A DNA stretch of 6,223 nucleotides from Flavobacteriaceae bacterium. Its GTDB lineage: Bacteria; Bacteroidota; Bacteroidia; Flavobacteriales; Flavobacteriaceae. The DNA lies in assembly GCA_947461915.1 (NCBI GenBank), contig CANHNG010000114.1, forward strand, positions 1-6,223, in the 5' to 3' direction. A model generated the notes under the pieces. It ran no database searches, had not been told where the DNA came from, and was given only the letters and a program-made list of their open reading frames with translations. The position numbers and the translations under genes are program-made. Each line of letters starts with the position of its first letter. Position 1 is the stretch's first letter. Positions 5,955 to 6,223 of this stretch are shown here, piece after piece.

Positions 5955-6223
5955 ATGACAATAGCCGCCTTTTTAGAAAAATTAAAACGAACTCCAAACA
6001 CCATTACATTCTCCGAAACCATTAGTGTGATTGAGGAAAATTACGATTTTATTCCAACGGCTTTCGAAAATGGAACGCAACATAATGAAGCAGGGGAAAA
6101 TTCTGGTTCTTGCAAATTATTTGCTTTCGCCCAATTGCAAAACCTATCCCAAGCAGAAACATTGGCTTGTTTTGGAGCCTATTATTTTGAAGAAGTATTG
6201 GGAAATCCAGAAGGAACAAATCA
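5955..6223 (+). CDS. HopJ-family protein, N-terminal 89 residues (3' end outside window)
   Basis: The frame from the ATG at 5955 is open to the window edge (89 codons plus two bases). The product matches my knowledge of the HopJ type III effector family (Pfam PF08888): FLEKLKRTPNTITFSETISVI, then FIPTAFENG, HNEAGENSGSCKLFAFAQ (43-60), and LACFGAYYFEEVLGNPEGT (70-88). These are the family's most recognisable stretches. The family was named after a Pseudomonas syringae effector but is widespread in bacteria without type III secretion, so the effector label should not be carried over. The biochemical function is unknown to me. No signal peptide is visible. The start is 8 bases after rsmI, so it is probably the third gene of the rightward transcript. 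Family members are about 110 residues, so only some 20 residues are missing. Confidence 0.85.
   Translation, partial: MTIAAFLEKLKRTPNTITFSETISVIEENYDFIPTAFENGTQHNEAGENSGSCKLFAFAQLQNLSQAETLACFGAYYFEEVLGNPEGTN

Noticed and set aside
1..6223. Mobile element, CRISPR, toxin-antitoxin or defence system
   Set aside because: I found no transposase, integrase, spaced direct repeats, small two-gene module or defence domains; every large frame matches a housekeeping or conserved family except the acidic protein.

Overview
The window looks like a core chromosomal segment from a member of Bacteroidota, most likely Flavobacterium or a close relative. The evidence is a low GC content, a good TTG-N19-TAnnTTTG promoter (the Bacteroidota housekeeping-sigma pattern) upstream of asd, few Shine-Dalgarno sites, and a MurF-alanine racemase fusion typical of that phylum. 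I see no mobile element, CRISPR array, tRNA or rRNA. Nearly all of the sequence is coding.

Left part, minus strand (read right to left from about 4300). tdk (thymidine kinase) is followed after only 3 bases by the large murF-alr fusion (MurF ligase plus alanine racemase), then after 46 bases by mscL (large-conductance mechanosensitive channel). A clear intrinsic terminator lies 28 bases past mscL (708-716 pairing with 695-703). asd (aspartate-semialdehyde dehydrogenase) follows with its own promoter and runs off the left edge of the window after 194 codons. Three of these functions bear on the cell envelope. Asd feeds the diaminopimelate/lysine branch, Alr makes D-alanine, and MurF adds D-Ala-D-Ala to the UDP-MurNAc-tripeptide that contains diaminopimelate. 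MscL protects the cell when turgor rises.

Middle (4246-4347). This is a 102-base divergent intergenic region between tdk and the rightward genes. It holds a striking 33-base dyad centred on base 4288 that overlaps a candidate tdk -7 element. It is the most likely control site in the window.

Right part, plus strand. An uncharacterised acidic 297-residue protein has two probably helical end domains joined by a Glu-rich linker. Its stop codon abuts the start of rsmI (16S rRNA C1402 2'-O-methyltransferase). Eight bases after rsmI comes a HopJ-family gene, cut off by the right edge. The spacing suggests one transcript.

I did not find an exotic system. The points most worth a second look are the apparent TTG start of murF-alr directly behind an in-frame tdk stop, the loss of three of four zinc cysteines in Tdk, the dyad at 4272-4304, and the unnamed acidic protein next to rsmI.
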